Shown piece by piece: positions 13,290 to 25,800 of a stretch of DNA of 64,000 nt. The notes beneath the pieces are model-generated. The model saw only the letters and a program-made list of their open reading frames with translations. It was not told the origin of the DNA and did not search any database. The DNA is from Sthenelais limicola (lineage: Eukaryota; Annelida; Polychaeta; Phyllodocida; Sigalionidae), in contig OW804094.1 in the NCBI GenBank assembly GCA_942159475.1, positions 47,550,966 to 47,614,965 on the forward strand, in the 5' to 3' direction. Position 1 is the first letter of the stretch; every line of letters begins with the position of its first letter. The translations under genes were made by a program, and so were the position numbers.

Positions 13290-14321
13290 CCAGGCTAAAA
13301 TAGTTGTACAGGTCCCAACTAAAAAGGGCTTCAAAATCATATTTTCATCCCCAACACCTTCACAAATCATATATATTGTCCCCTGGAAAGAGTATACGGA
13401 GCAGAAAAACGGCTGGTAACATCACAGATTCAAAGAAAATGCCTGACAAAAAATCGCCGTTTCCCGTTTATATGTATGATGATAAATGAAAGTACAACTT
13501 TAGCGAAACAATAAATTGGTTAAAAAAACTACCGATTATTCAACTAAAATAAATCATGAGTTCTGGTCTCACCCTGTATTGTATATAATCTTTTTCTTAT
13601 AGGTTTCTCCCTTTATTCATTATGTCTTCTTAGATATTGCCACTGTGCACGATGATATTGGGGTTTTTTCAAGGTTACTTTCCAATACATTATGGCCCCA
13701 TAGTCCTAATTGATATTGAGCATAGTATTTCATTATAAAAACCTAGACCAAATTGATTTGTCTGTTGCCACCTGCTTGTTAAAGTTACTCGTTCACATAA
13801 TATCTATATATAATACATTTCTATAGGCTCTACTATACAGTATCAATGTATACATATTCACCGAGCAAATACGGTAGATATTTGTTGATGATCCTGTATC
13901 AAACGTATAGTCCCCATGGCCATGCCCTACTCATAACAGTGTTTTGTAATGAAGTATAACTAATAAGCTCTACACTATAATTAGTATAATATACCTACAT
14001 AAGGATATATCAACACTGCCTAAATTGAGTGTTATGAGATAAAATGTTAATAATTATTTTCTTATGGTTATGTCAGGTTCTCTCTCAGGACTACTAATAC
14101 TATGGGTTTCACCTCTCCTTTTAGTTAATTGTCCAATATATTTAAAGCATCGAGAATGGAATTCATATTTTAAAAAAGTCATAGTGTTGACATTGCTACT
14201 AGATACATAGCTACTTGGACTAGATACTTCGACTTGTAGTTTTGTGTTCAACTTGTGGTTGAAGTAGTAGTCAACTCAATTGAAAACACCTCACTAGAGA
14301 TTCGATGTAGCATTTTATTAA
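13290..14321. other. Non-coding stretch, no supported gene
   Basis: AT-rich sequence with no frame above about 65 codons. A minus-strand frame at 14,054-14,251 ends with a Ser/Arg/Glu-rich stretch and a stop but has no recognisable domain. I see no gene. Confidence 0.5.
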
Positions 14322-14892
14322 CCCATTGAGGACGGGCTGATGCCTCAAGGCATCAACATCAAAATGGCTTAGTGGACGGGCTGATGCCTCAAGGCATCAC
14401 ACATAATTTGGCTCAGTGGACGGGGTGATGCCTCAAGGCATCAATTTTTTATATAAATTGAAGGGGGCATAACTTAATAAAAAATGAACAGATTTTTATG
14501 AAATTTAAAATATAATATAATATATTATGTATACAAACATACTAGAAATATTTTTATAGGTATGTTGTCATGGAGACAATAATGATGACGTCATAACTAA
14601 CATACGTAAATGCTGGAAAGTGAATTTGGAGCAAGGTTGCCACCATATTGCACCCAATTGAGACCCATTATCTTAATTATTGAAGTCTAAATTCTAGAAA
14701 TTATGAAAAAATATGATCAATAACTGTTTACACCTATTAAAGATATGACACATATTATTTGAAGAAAATATTCTTAAAGTGTTTTTAAAGCCTAAACCTC
14801 ATGTTAAACACCCGTCCTGAAGCCCAAAAAGGGGGAAAAGGGCCCCCGTCAGCCAGGCAAAATATGTGTAAACTGCCCCCGTCCTCAATGGG
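14322..14892. mobile_element. piggyBac-like non-autonomous element (571 bp)
   Basis: The left end reads TTAA followed by CCCATTGAGGACGGG; the right end is the inverse, CCCGTCCTCAATGGG followed by TTTTAA. TTAA target sites and CCC...GGG tips are the hallmark of the piggyBac superfamily. The right flank carries two extra T residues before TTAA, either a small insertion or erosion. There is no transposase frame. The left subterminal region holds three hairpin units described separately, and a further fragment of the tip word (CCCGTCCTGA) lies at about 14,811. Confidence 0.75.
14338..14443. repeat. Three 44-bp-spaced hairpin repeats in the piggyBac-like element
   Basis: The palindrome TGATGCCTCAAGGCATCA (8-bp perfect stem, 2-nt loop) occurs at 14,338-14,355, 14,382-14,399 and 14,426-14,443. 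Each copy is preceded by GGACGGG(C/G). The even 44-bp spacing makes a tandem array of inverted motifs, plausibly transposase-binding sites. Confidence 0.85.
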
Positions 14893-16220
14893 TTTTAAGG
14901 GACCCCCTACGCGTTTCGCCTGTGAATGTGGGACTTTAATCTATAAAATATTGAATTGCGCAAAGCCAACCACTATTGAAAACCTTCTTGAGTAATAACA
15001 ATGAGATTATTTTCAGCCTTAAATTCCATTTTTTGAAACGCCCATAGAAGCCCCTGACCCACATGTGTTAATATAATCTCGTTGGTAATAAGGACGAAAC
15101 ATGGCTAGGAGTATCGGCTTAAAAACGCTCTTCTCATCTATTATATATGCTATAGACGCTAATATGATTTTCAACATGTGATGAAGGGAGTTTGTCGTTG
15201 CCATAGTTTGCAGCTGCTGCACGCATTAACGGTATTAATATATTGGCTGTTTATTCCTTGAGTTTCATTGATTATCATTAAATTCGTTGTTCCATTACTA
15301 TAAGTGGCGGTAACGAATGTATGAGCAAACATTTGAGATAAAATATAGCCTAATTACGCATCATACCCTTTGGATGTCTGTTTGCCTCTTCATGCCTTGG
15401 TAGATTTATTGCAGCCTTTTTTAGTTGATTCCATTTTTCATTTTCTAATTATATTACTTTGTTAAGATCAAAATGTATACCCCTACTGAAAGCCTAGGTA
15501 TTGTTACTGAGCAGAATTAATTTCTCTTCCTCATCTTGTATGTTGCCTCCAGACACAGCATGGGCAGCGAATCAATTACGGGCCTTTGGCATTATTGTGA
15601 AAGTGGTGTATCCGAGCCTTTTTCTTCAGTTGAGTACGCTTCAACTGTTTGTTATTACACCACACTGAGCATCCTTTCAGGTGTAATGGGTGCCCAAGAT
15701 CCTGCCATTCAGCTGCATCCTCATCATTGTGACGGATTGCCATTCACCCATCTATCCATGTACACTTATTTAGACTTTTTACTATCTCTAATGATAGTAC
15801 TCTCTACGGTAATAGAATTATCACAAGAGACCTAAATTACTATAGTTTCTACCTGTACCGTTTCCCTCTTTCAAATTAGTTTGAATTATGTTAATGTATA
15901 TATGAATATTCGTATATATATATATATAAGAATTGCTCTCTAATCTTGTTAAGCAAGGTATCTGTTGAGGCGTAGGAAGAATATGAATAGGCCGAGAAGG
16001 AAGAGTGTTGACCAACACCAGTACAATAAGTAAAGTACGGTGTGACTGGACCTTCCTTGATGGTCTCCCTCCAACGAAACTAAATTATGAACTCAGCATT
16101 AGCTCTGGATGGGGAAGTCTTCATTATGAAGGACAACCTCACAACACAGGTCTGAGCACCTGAATAGGACAGACCGTTACAAAGACAGAATGGGACCAAT
16201 TGACATGTAAATGGCCTCAC

Positions 16221-16310
16221 CTGATAACAGGCGGTAAACAGATATGAATCTGCAGAGCCGTCTTGAGAGTAGTAACCATATTTGCAGGTTTCAGTGAACC
16301 ACATACAGAT
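16221..16310 (-). CDS. Possible 30-codon exon of an unknown gene
   Basis: A 90-nt segment on the minus strand is open in one frame. It is preceded by a good acceptor (TACTTTTTGACAG) and followed by a consensus donor (CAG then GTGAGG), so it would be a phase-0 exon. The 30 residues include three cysteines and six aromatics (a TETCKYGYYSQDGS core), unlike random translation and reminiscent of an extracellular cysteine-rich module. I do not recognise the family. No partner exon was found nearby, and short pseudo-exons of this quality do arise by chance, so confidence is low. Confidence 0.2.
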
Positions 16311-17042
16311 CTGTCAAAAAGTATCGTATTTGAACAAAGCTCAAAATTTGCCTTAAAATTCTTGAATACGGACTAGATGAAGTAAGAGAGAGGGGACTGT
16401 CTCGGATGTAGGTACACGGTGTTCTAGCTAAGACTAGCCGACACAGGTGACCACTGATCTAGTCACCACTGCCGTGACAGTGGGCTTGATGGGTACTCAA
16501 CGTGCTCATGATCATGGAAGTTAACACAGGTGCCATGACAGCGCAGACAGGGATGAGGCATAGCATCTCAGTGGTCATCCTCAGCCAGTTTGCATTCCAC
16601 ACCCTCGAACACTTCATGCTCAGATGAACTGTGAACTGTTACTACTGAGAGGGAAAGGCTAAGAGAACTTTATATCTGTCACCTCTATGATAACCCATAT
16701 AATGCATGCTTACCGTGAAGACATTAATATAGTCATATCCAAGGAACTCTAGCTTGGATGCATGATCCATTCTCTCACTATGCCACTAATCATACAACAC
16801 ATTCAAGATGTTCCACAAGATGCCTGAGATAGAAAGTGGGCAAACGCATGAGAGTGGCCACAACTGGTGTTTGATAGCATAGAGAAAGGAGGCATGATGA
16901 CCTGGAAGGATACTCAGTTGATTCAGAATGCTAGATTCAGGACGCTGAGTGCACAGTGACTTTGCTTGGGCGCAGGGTTGAAAAGGAACACAACAGCAAC
17001 ATGTATACGTACAACATCGATAAGAAGTCAATGAGTGCGTTG

Positions 17043-17236
17043 TTGATTAGCAGAAGAATTGAATATTCTGTAGGTACTTAAATTGAAATGCATCTAAGGT
17101 GATTGTATAAGAGCCGAAACGCTCACTAGGTTTTGCCAATTTAACTTGATTAGCAGAAGAATTGAATATTCTTTAGGTACTTAAATTGAAAGGTTATGAA
17201 TTGGTTATGAATGGTTATGGTTATGAATTGGTTATG
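17043..17236 (+). repeat. 46-bp direct repeat plus GGTTATG short repeats
   Basis: The segment beginning TTGATTAGCAGAAGAATTGA at 17,043-17,088 recurs at 17,146-17,191 with one difference, giving a 103-bp period. It is immediately followed by five GGTTATG words in slightly different spacing (17,192-17,236). This looks like local tandem duplication with slippage. Confidence 0.8.
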
Positions 17237-17503
17237 CGCATCGTGATTAATCATGATGGCCAATAACAATATTATTAAAATATTGAGCCCTGTGTCAGAC
17301 TTAAACCAATGCTATGCAGAGACTTCAACTGGGCTGATGGGTGTACACACTTCATGCATCTTAACATGCAGATGCACTTCTGTACATGTTCTGACTGGGT
17401 AAAAAGACTTTGTACATATTTACATAGCTTACTTACATCCATTACCGAGTGCATGCGCCTGAAAAGGGACACAAGAGGACATAATATCGTGGTGTGTGTG
17501 TGT

Positions 17504-17523
17504 GGGGGGGGGGGGGGGGGGGG
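17504..17523 (+). repeat. G20 homopolymer after a TG microsatellite
   Basis: Twenty consecutive G residues follow a (GT)n run. Such a run can form quadruplex structure and is also prone to sequencing and assembly length errors. Confidence 0.9.
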
Positions 17524-20500
17524 ACGCAAGCAAACCAAAGTAAGTCACACCCGAAGCACAACCTAGGCGATGGTGATAACAGCTCACAGTAAAAGAAGTC
17601 TAGATCACCACTATTCATTTCCTTCATAACATCCCTTATAGGGCGTCATGTAATTATTTTGTATAATCAAAATCTTCTAACCAAATCTTCTAACCAATAG
17701 GTCAGTGAACCATTTAGGGAGGACCTCTCCACCCCTTTCCACCTAAAGAATCAAAATCATTTACCCACAAATCAATTAGCACATTATTATTCTTCAAACA
17801 AACCAAAATTATTATTTCATATATTATAAAAGAAGTGAATTATACATTTTGGTATTCTCAATACTTCGCCTTTCACCTTACCTGTGTCCTATGCTAGTGT
17901 TCAATATAAATAAATGCAGTCTGTATACATGTGTACTATAATATCCACCTTTTGAGACTTGGGTGAATAATACTATTGTTATGCTGCACCTAACAGTAGT
18001 CATAGGATGATTGCCCGCGATCTAATTAGATAGGCTGTAAGCAGAAAGAGGCCAATCTATGGAACAGTAAAACTCTGATACAGCTTGATTGATGTGCAGT
18101 ACCTATGGGAAGAGTTTCACTTCCTATCGTGAGGTGGATGTTTTTATGTCTAGTGTGACTTAAAGCCGCATTCTCAGCTATTTCAACAAAAGAAATATTA
18201 CCAAGTTTACTTATTTTTATGACTTATAGGAACGAATGTTATACACGAATTTTAAGTCGAATCGGCCGAGCATAATTGAATAATTGAAGCTACCACAGGA
18301 AAGGTTTCCGGTGGGTCTCCGAAATATAAGTGTGGACTTTTAAAATTGGTCTAATGACTTTTAGATGGGTTGGAAAAGAACGGAACAAAACGTACAAAAT
18401 GCTGAACTTTTGTACGATGTTAACGGAAAGTGAAGCTTTAATTTTGTTTATTCTGTCGTCTGAATAATAAGCAATGACCTTTCGCGATGAAGCTGCTGCC
18501 TGGCAGCGAGGACCTGCCTACAATTCTAATTGCGGGTCCCTGTCAGTCCTTGTCCTGCTAAATTACAATTTACATCATAATTTGACCTAGCATATATTCG
18601 ATATTGAATATGTATGAATGTTTGCCTTCGCACGATGAACGGCAACGCAGTATTCGAGATTTAAATACAGAAACTGCCACCTAAAACTTTGCCTCTGTGA
18701 CTTGGCTAGATCGTTCGGTAGCAGCAATGTCTTTGCTGTCCCGAGAGCCATCGACAATCGGTGGTCATTTGAAAAGGTAGCTCGCACAGGTGAGACAAAT
18801 GAGTGCTCGGCTCGAGGTCACTGTTCCCCCTCCTACCCACTACTACCTGATTTATCCGTGCCAAGCGAATCATCAATTCACACAGCGTTATGCTGGCGAG
18901 AACAAAACCCTGACAGCCTTCATGGCCAGACAAGGGGGATATCCCTGGTTATGTCCACCAAGGCACCCTGCCCCGTCCCCTGCCTGTCAGATTCGGTATG
19001 TGACCGATCACACCCCAGCCGATCCCCCGGACTCTTTCCTCCTGATCGATCTCAATGATAAGGCTCGATGCCAATGTCAGAAAGCAATTAGAATGGCCGG
19101 ACACACCGAACGATTGATTCGTTTCTGGTTAAAAATAGACGTCTACTTGAACACTGATTTGTCATCTATCTCCTTCCCTTGTAGAGTGAGTAAATCGTGA
19201 CTGTTGAACTTTGTCTATAGTTTCTTATCAGTCACGTATCCTCCAATTTTTATTCTTATTCCTGGACCTTTAAACCCAGTGTCAGACGATATTCCCCTTT
19301 GCAACTTTCCATTCCATGATGGAATAGCAGCATTTGCCTTGCAGATAGAATATAAATGTTTTCCCAAGCCTTTCTCATTCCTTTCTGTGATCTGGGAATT
19401 TATTTCTCGTGTATAGATAAACGGTTTTACGATACAATACAATATATGAAAGTCTGAATTGAAGTGTACTTTTCCACCACGTTCTCAACACGTTAATGAC
19501 ATCATTTCTCGTTTGTCTATTTTCAGGTAAGATCCATGAGTGCAGTAGGTCTCAGACGTAGGGAGGTATTTGAAATAAATTCTTCTTACCTTTGTTAAAT
19601 AAGAGCACTGCACTGAGGGAATGTGCGCTTAATTCTATCAGTTCCCATTCTACTTTAATAAACCTACTATCCTCCTTTAAGAAAGAAACTCATGTAAAAT
19701 GGATTGTGATGATATTAAGTGTTCATCCGATTATATAGCTTACTAGGCTGCAGATATAAGAACATTACATTAAAAAATACATTTATAAGTGGTTAATTTT
19801 CTTAAATCCGAGAGATGAGAACTCTAACATGAAAAATGTCACTCGATGGATTAAGAACCTCGAATGTGATGGTGTCTTTATACCTAACATGAGAAATCGC
19901 CTTGCTGTACTTTCCGAAGCGTTCTGGGAAAGTAACGACGGGATTACTCAAAAGATGTTAGCATGTGGAGACACAAGCTTTTAGGTATCTTTGAAGGCGT
20001 GTCGCTGAATTAACATTATTGCGCCAAAAGAATCTTAGATGACACCGTCCTTGTCTTTCAGAGTTTCCTCAATATAAAAAAGGTCATCTTAGTTCTTGAG
20101 CCAACATCTATTTTATGGTACGAAGGAGGATTGGGGGATTTGTATTCATTTGTAAATCGTAATAGATCCAGTCGGGCTTGAAATCCTCCCATTTGCAGGG
20201 AGCTTGACCCACTGACATGTCCTTCTTATTTGACAATTAAAGTTAAACAAACAAGTGTTGGAAGAATTATGTTTCCTATTTGCCGCTATGCAGAGATGGG
20301 TTGCAAAAGTGCAATGTTCAGAAGAGATTATGTTTCTACATAAAATCGGCAAATATTTATAAATAATGCAATATTGTATCTGTATTGTTTGTTTGGTGAA
20401 CAATGAAATGTCATAAATTATAATTTCTACCACTACCCTTGTTCATGTCAAAATGGGATGTGATCTGTGTAAATACATACTTTTGCCATCCAGCTGCTTT

Positions 20501-22161
20501 CTAAATCATATGCAAACGAGCTATTAAAACTTAAGTGTTTTTTTCAGTTTGCGCATGTATAGGCAATAATGAAATCAAAGTGGGTACCAGCTCTTAGAAC
20601 GTAAAGGCAAAAACCCAGCTATCCAGTAGCGCTAGAATCTGTCCATTCCTTGAATTAATTATTCATTCATTTATGAGTTACCAAGTGTTATCTGTAATTG
20701 CTCATTATGAACATCATTAATGACGTTTGAACGGAGCCTGTTAGGAAGCTAGAGCGCATCAGCAATATTTTTCATCTGAATGTTTTTAGGTTTAAAGGCG
20801 ACTGGAATTAGAGAAGATGTTAATATTGGGATATTTTATTGCCTGTACATAAAAGAAACATTGGTCGCGTACGTAGCAATTATGGCGTGACCGTTTGGTA
20901 AATAAGAACGCCCTGGATGGGACGGATGTGGCTTCCATACAGATTCCTAGAAGATCGCAACAACAACAACAACAATGCGTAGCTATTGCATATTTCAGTA
21001 GTGTTTGACTAAGCTAAACCTTTCCGAGACATTGACCAGTCTCAGAATGCTATTGAAAATTCAATATGCATCAATATGATAAACAAAGCATTCTTTGCGT
21101 CATATCATTCATGGTATTATGTGAAGATAAGGAAGAAGCTGGATATCATGAATATATAACAATCCTAGTGTATTTTTATGACGACCTTATGGATATTAGG
21201 TCTGAACACTTTTCATCGTTGCATGAAAATTAATGCCTTGTGTTAATGTGATAGGTGTTTATGGTTATGAAGGCGGCTGGTTCTGATTTATGCTGCCTTG
21301 TCATGCACAGCTTCTCCCCAGCATTCAATCTATTGGAGGGAAAGGCTGGCTTACAACATATTTCGCAAAAATATAACCCAACTTTTTAAAATAAAGTATT
21401 TTTATGACAAATGTAGCAATTACTAGCAGATTTGTGCAAATTCTGGTAATGGTAAAATACGAAAGCTAACAAAGAAAACATTGTCTCTCGTACATTGGCA
21501 TAACTGATCCTGTCTTCTCTAAAATTATGCTCTCACAATGAAGAAAAACAAATCGATTCTGGGGTAATGAAACACGGAAGTCTAGTTATAGTCTCCAGTG
21601 GCAGCCTGTCCTTTTATTCAATTCATGTGAGACCGAAATCCTTTATAGCCAAATGGCTATTAGATGTACAAGCACACTAAGATAAATTATTGTCTTGTCC
21701 GTCTTGAGTGATCCACATTTATCACGGCACGTTACAATTCATCATGCAATTTTAGCGGCTTCCTAATGAACAAAGTTTTGATGAAACTCAAATTCAAAGT
21801 AATTGTCTAGTTCCAGTAAATGGCATAGATATGAAATTATTGGCATGACATCACAGGGATTGAACAAGAATGCATTCTTATCATCTTCCATCCAGTGCTT
21901 GCATGCCACTTTGAGCCATCAAGTCCAGCGCTGCAGTAGATCTGGCTTTCAGGGAGCAAATTTATACTAAGGCTTATTACACCCCTGTGATGTAGTTGCC
22001 TATACCTTCAGCATTGTATGTCACACTCGGTCAAGGTGGTGCATAACATGAACAATTATGTTGCCCTTGGCGCATACAAGTAGAGCCGACAGCTACGTCT
22101 GATCACCAGAATTAAAATATGTATTAAGTCGCCGCCACTTCCGTCGTAAAAACGCCGATCG

Positions 22162-22175
22162 CCCCCCCCCCCCCC
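22162..22175 (+). repeat. C14 homopolymer
   Basis: Fourteen consecutive C residues in otherwise mixed sequence. The length is uncertain in any assembly. Confidence 0.85.
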
Positions 22176-22837
22176 ATAATTTCTCTGAAAATGATAAGCC
22201 TATAGCTTCAAAATGAAAAGGTTACTGACTAATGAGAATTAGATCTTTGATTGTGTAAAAGTATATTGATGTAAAATGGAAATAAACAAAGTGTATATTA
22301 GTAAACAGCACAGACTTATGAGTGGGTGAAAATAGGGGGTTGTTAACGAGCAGTGAGTTAATCACTGAAATTTATCTTTGTCATACGATTCAATTCCTTA
22401 AAAACTATGGCAGATATAATGTGTTCCTACTAGGTTTGATAACGGGACAACACAAGAAAATTTCATATTTCTTTGTATTCTGTTCAATTTAATCCATAGT
22501 GAGCATCAATTCGAAAAACTATCAGGGACAGACGAAATTGAAATTTAACTTTCCTGCTGTGATATAATATTGAACAACTGGCTAATCGTCTACCGTATTC
22601 AACTATTGTTTTCTCCATGAAAGGGTAACATTTTCTATCCTTGCGCCAATACCGATGATTAGTTATTATCTATTTTCATTGAGGTGTGTGCTGCGATACG
22701 GTGGTGTTCGAAACAGCCAGACTACAGTGTCAATCCCCATTGTGCCGGATATAGATAACTGAATAATAGTCGTCCAACGTGCTACACATGAGATATGACA
22801 TTCGTAGAGCTTCTTGTCCCCAATAGCTGGAAAAAAG

Positions 22838-22855
22838 CAGATCGCGCGCGATCTG
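22838..22855. repeat. 18-bp perfect CpG-rich palindrome
   Basis: CAGATCGCGCGCGATCTG is its own reverse complement and carries four CpG pairs in AT-rich, CpG-poor surroundings. It could be a dimeric protein-binding site, though no flanking gene supports this. Confidence 0.7.
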
Positions 22856-25800
22856 GATCCATCGTCCCGATAGTTTTCATGTTGTCCTGAAGCCACCGTA
22901 CGTTTTGCAGTCAGCCGTGCTATCTGCATGCAGTCAACCAATCATTTGCTATTTTTGCTGTAGAAAGATAATGAAGAAAGTAGAACAGATAAGTGAAACA
23001 CGGACCATCTTATAAGGATGTCAACCCGCTTAATATTGAAAGGGTTAGTTGCGATTTTCCATGTTACTGAATAAGAACGAAATAAGCTAAATGATCGTTC
23101 AATATCTTCATCTTGCAAAGATGTTTATGAGAATTAAACCTTGCTTGCTTCCACCCCATGATTTCCCCCTCCAGAAGAGAAATTGTGCAGTAGGTAGACC
23201 ATCCTCTTTGCCTGGGGATTCTAGTTTGCACTGATACAAGTTAGGATGGGTGAGATGACGTATCGTGGATCTTGTCTGCGAGAGCTGTTCAAAAAGCACA
23301 GCCTCATTTAGTCAGATTTCATTGATATTTACAAGCCAGCTAACAGGACTCGCTTGTTCTAATGTTACTTTTGACGGACCTGCCCAACCATCCATGAGGA
23401 ATTTAATCAGATCCCATTTGCAGGTATCGTGATAGGGCGTACACTGGGCGCAACACTGGAAATTACCGCCCAGTCAAGCATGTAGACATTAGTTCTTGGC
23501 TGTATATTTATTTACATTGTTTTAATCACCTATATATATGTTCATGTTCTGCTCCATTTCTTGCGGACACATTTATTTCTCTCCTTTTAGAATTGTATTG
23601 ATTCGACTCCCGCCATCCCTAAGCAATGTCTGCGAAAGAAATTATTATATGGCCAGAAACGTTTGTGTTTCCACAATACCAATATTTAGAAAAGAATGGA
23701 AAATGGATCGTTTGAGACGTATCTCTTCTCCTAGATCAGCGTCCCTTTTCTCTAAGGTTTTTTATTTCTTAAACACAACTTTTATGTAACTTGTTATGCT
23801 TGTTACTAAAACAATTTGATCGTAGATGAAAATATTTTTCTGGTGAAACCTAATTAATTCTAGCGTCAAGTCTCATACAAGGAAAGGCTGAGCTTAAATT
23901 GTTATTCTTTGAATTGCCATACTCGAGTAATAGTGGGGTCTCAGGGAGGTAACAGAAGGCAGTTAGGCCAGTGGAAATGCATCAAAGGTGAAGGTAGCTG
24001 ACTGTCGGCCATCAGGCCGAGTGCATCCCGACATGATTGGATAAATCCAATCATCAGGCCGTTTTTCCATCTTTCAGTCGACTGACCCCGAGCCCCGCCA
24101 CCACACCTCAGTGAGATAATGGCCCAGTGGATATTGGGCTTTACTCTCGCAGTAATAGCTTCGTCAGGTTTAATTTGACTATATGTGTTGCGTATCAAAT
24201 AGTTTAGTTTGTGAGCTATCCAACATTGGCAGCAGGCCTTCACTTTGTGTGGAAAGTTACGAACTTGCTCCACAGCTGATACCTTGATTTGCATTTCTCC
24301 CCCATCCATCTCTTTCAAAGATGTAAGTGACTTTGTATTGCCTCAGCTGTGTACCTACCTTTCTCTATTCACCCGACTGCGGTGAAACACCTTAAAAAGA
24401 TGTCTGAAGCTCCAAAATTGCATCTTTTTTATGCTGTCGTAAACCGCACATAAATGTCAGTCCTGGGTTATAAATTGTGAAAGGCTGTACGTCATGGTGA
24501 TCTTATATGGACGCTTTAGTGTGGATAAGGAGGTTGCTTTATATCCTTTATCTTCATTTAAAATATAAATGGAAAATATTCACCAAGGACTCATTATTTG
24601 TTTAACATAACGACTCCTCTTCATTACTTTCATCAGTCCAATTCATCAGCACAACAATGTTTCAATGAACTTGGCTGAAAGTAGTTAGTAGCGCTCTACT
24701 ACATTAGACGAACGAGGGTTTCACTCTATAGATACGCGTTGATTGGACTATGAGCCCAATGCGCAGTGAGGTAACCGGGAATTTCTTCCATAACGAATTA
24801 TCTATGCGGCTCTCAGTATTGACGCATGCTACGGTAACGGCAAGAGTTTATTTTTCAGATCTTCAAAAAGGACATAAAAAACGTTCCAGAGTCAGAGATG
24901 TAAATACCATGAAATTCTTCAGACGAAATCAGAAACGGCAGGTGATCAGTCGTCTATATAAAAAGGGATATTAAAATGTCTTGCAAACCTCGTCCGGTCA
25001 TTCACAGTTTCCTACACCTTTCAGAGTAGGCTATACATGTATACTAAATTAAATATAAGTGAACGCTTACAGATCGCATTCATTTGCTGTAGTTTTTTAA
25101 TGGATAAAAACCAATGCATATTTTCGCAATTAGGGACTTGCATGTGCCACTGCGCATGTCTGTTACAGCGCATCCTGGGATGGATTCTGTTATAATCTGA
25201 CATACAAATATTTGGCAACATTTGTATCGGAAATTGCAACAATGTTTTCACCAATATCAGAGCTTTTGTATAAATGATGTATAGAAACCAAATGCATGAT
25301 GGGAAAGATGGGCACTTGTGTTATGGAAACATGTATACCATATGGATATTGACATTAGATCATTGGTAAATAGTCCATGCTGAACATGGCAAGTTTTGTA
25401 TGGATTTTAGACTGTACCATTAGTCCCATAATTCCCTGCGAATCAAGATTCAAAATGGTGGCTATGCAGATCCCCTATTTAACCGCCTTTGAGGTTATCC
25501 TCAGATATTTATGAGGGTGCGAGTAAAAAAACTTAGAAAAGAAATGTTATCTCACCATATATTTAGAGAGCATTATTTAGTTGAACAAAGAATGATATAG
25601 GATGTAAACTGTGACCCCTTTCGTGCTGTGCTTGTCTGCAATGGTTCAAACCATGCTGCAAATAATTGTCCAGAAAGTACTAATTCTTACCTGGGGCCAT
25701 TCTGCTAACTAGGTGAGAGATGTTATTGGTTTTGAACTAAGGGCAGATTTCCCATATTCCCTTTTAAATCCAATACTAGGTTGTAGGTAATGTTTCCAAT

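Noticed and set aside
18790..19200. 136-codon plus frame, longest in the first 27 kb
   Set aside because: No ATG start, no recognisable domain, and an overlapping frame of 118 codons in another phase looks equally good.
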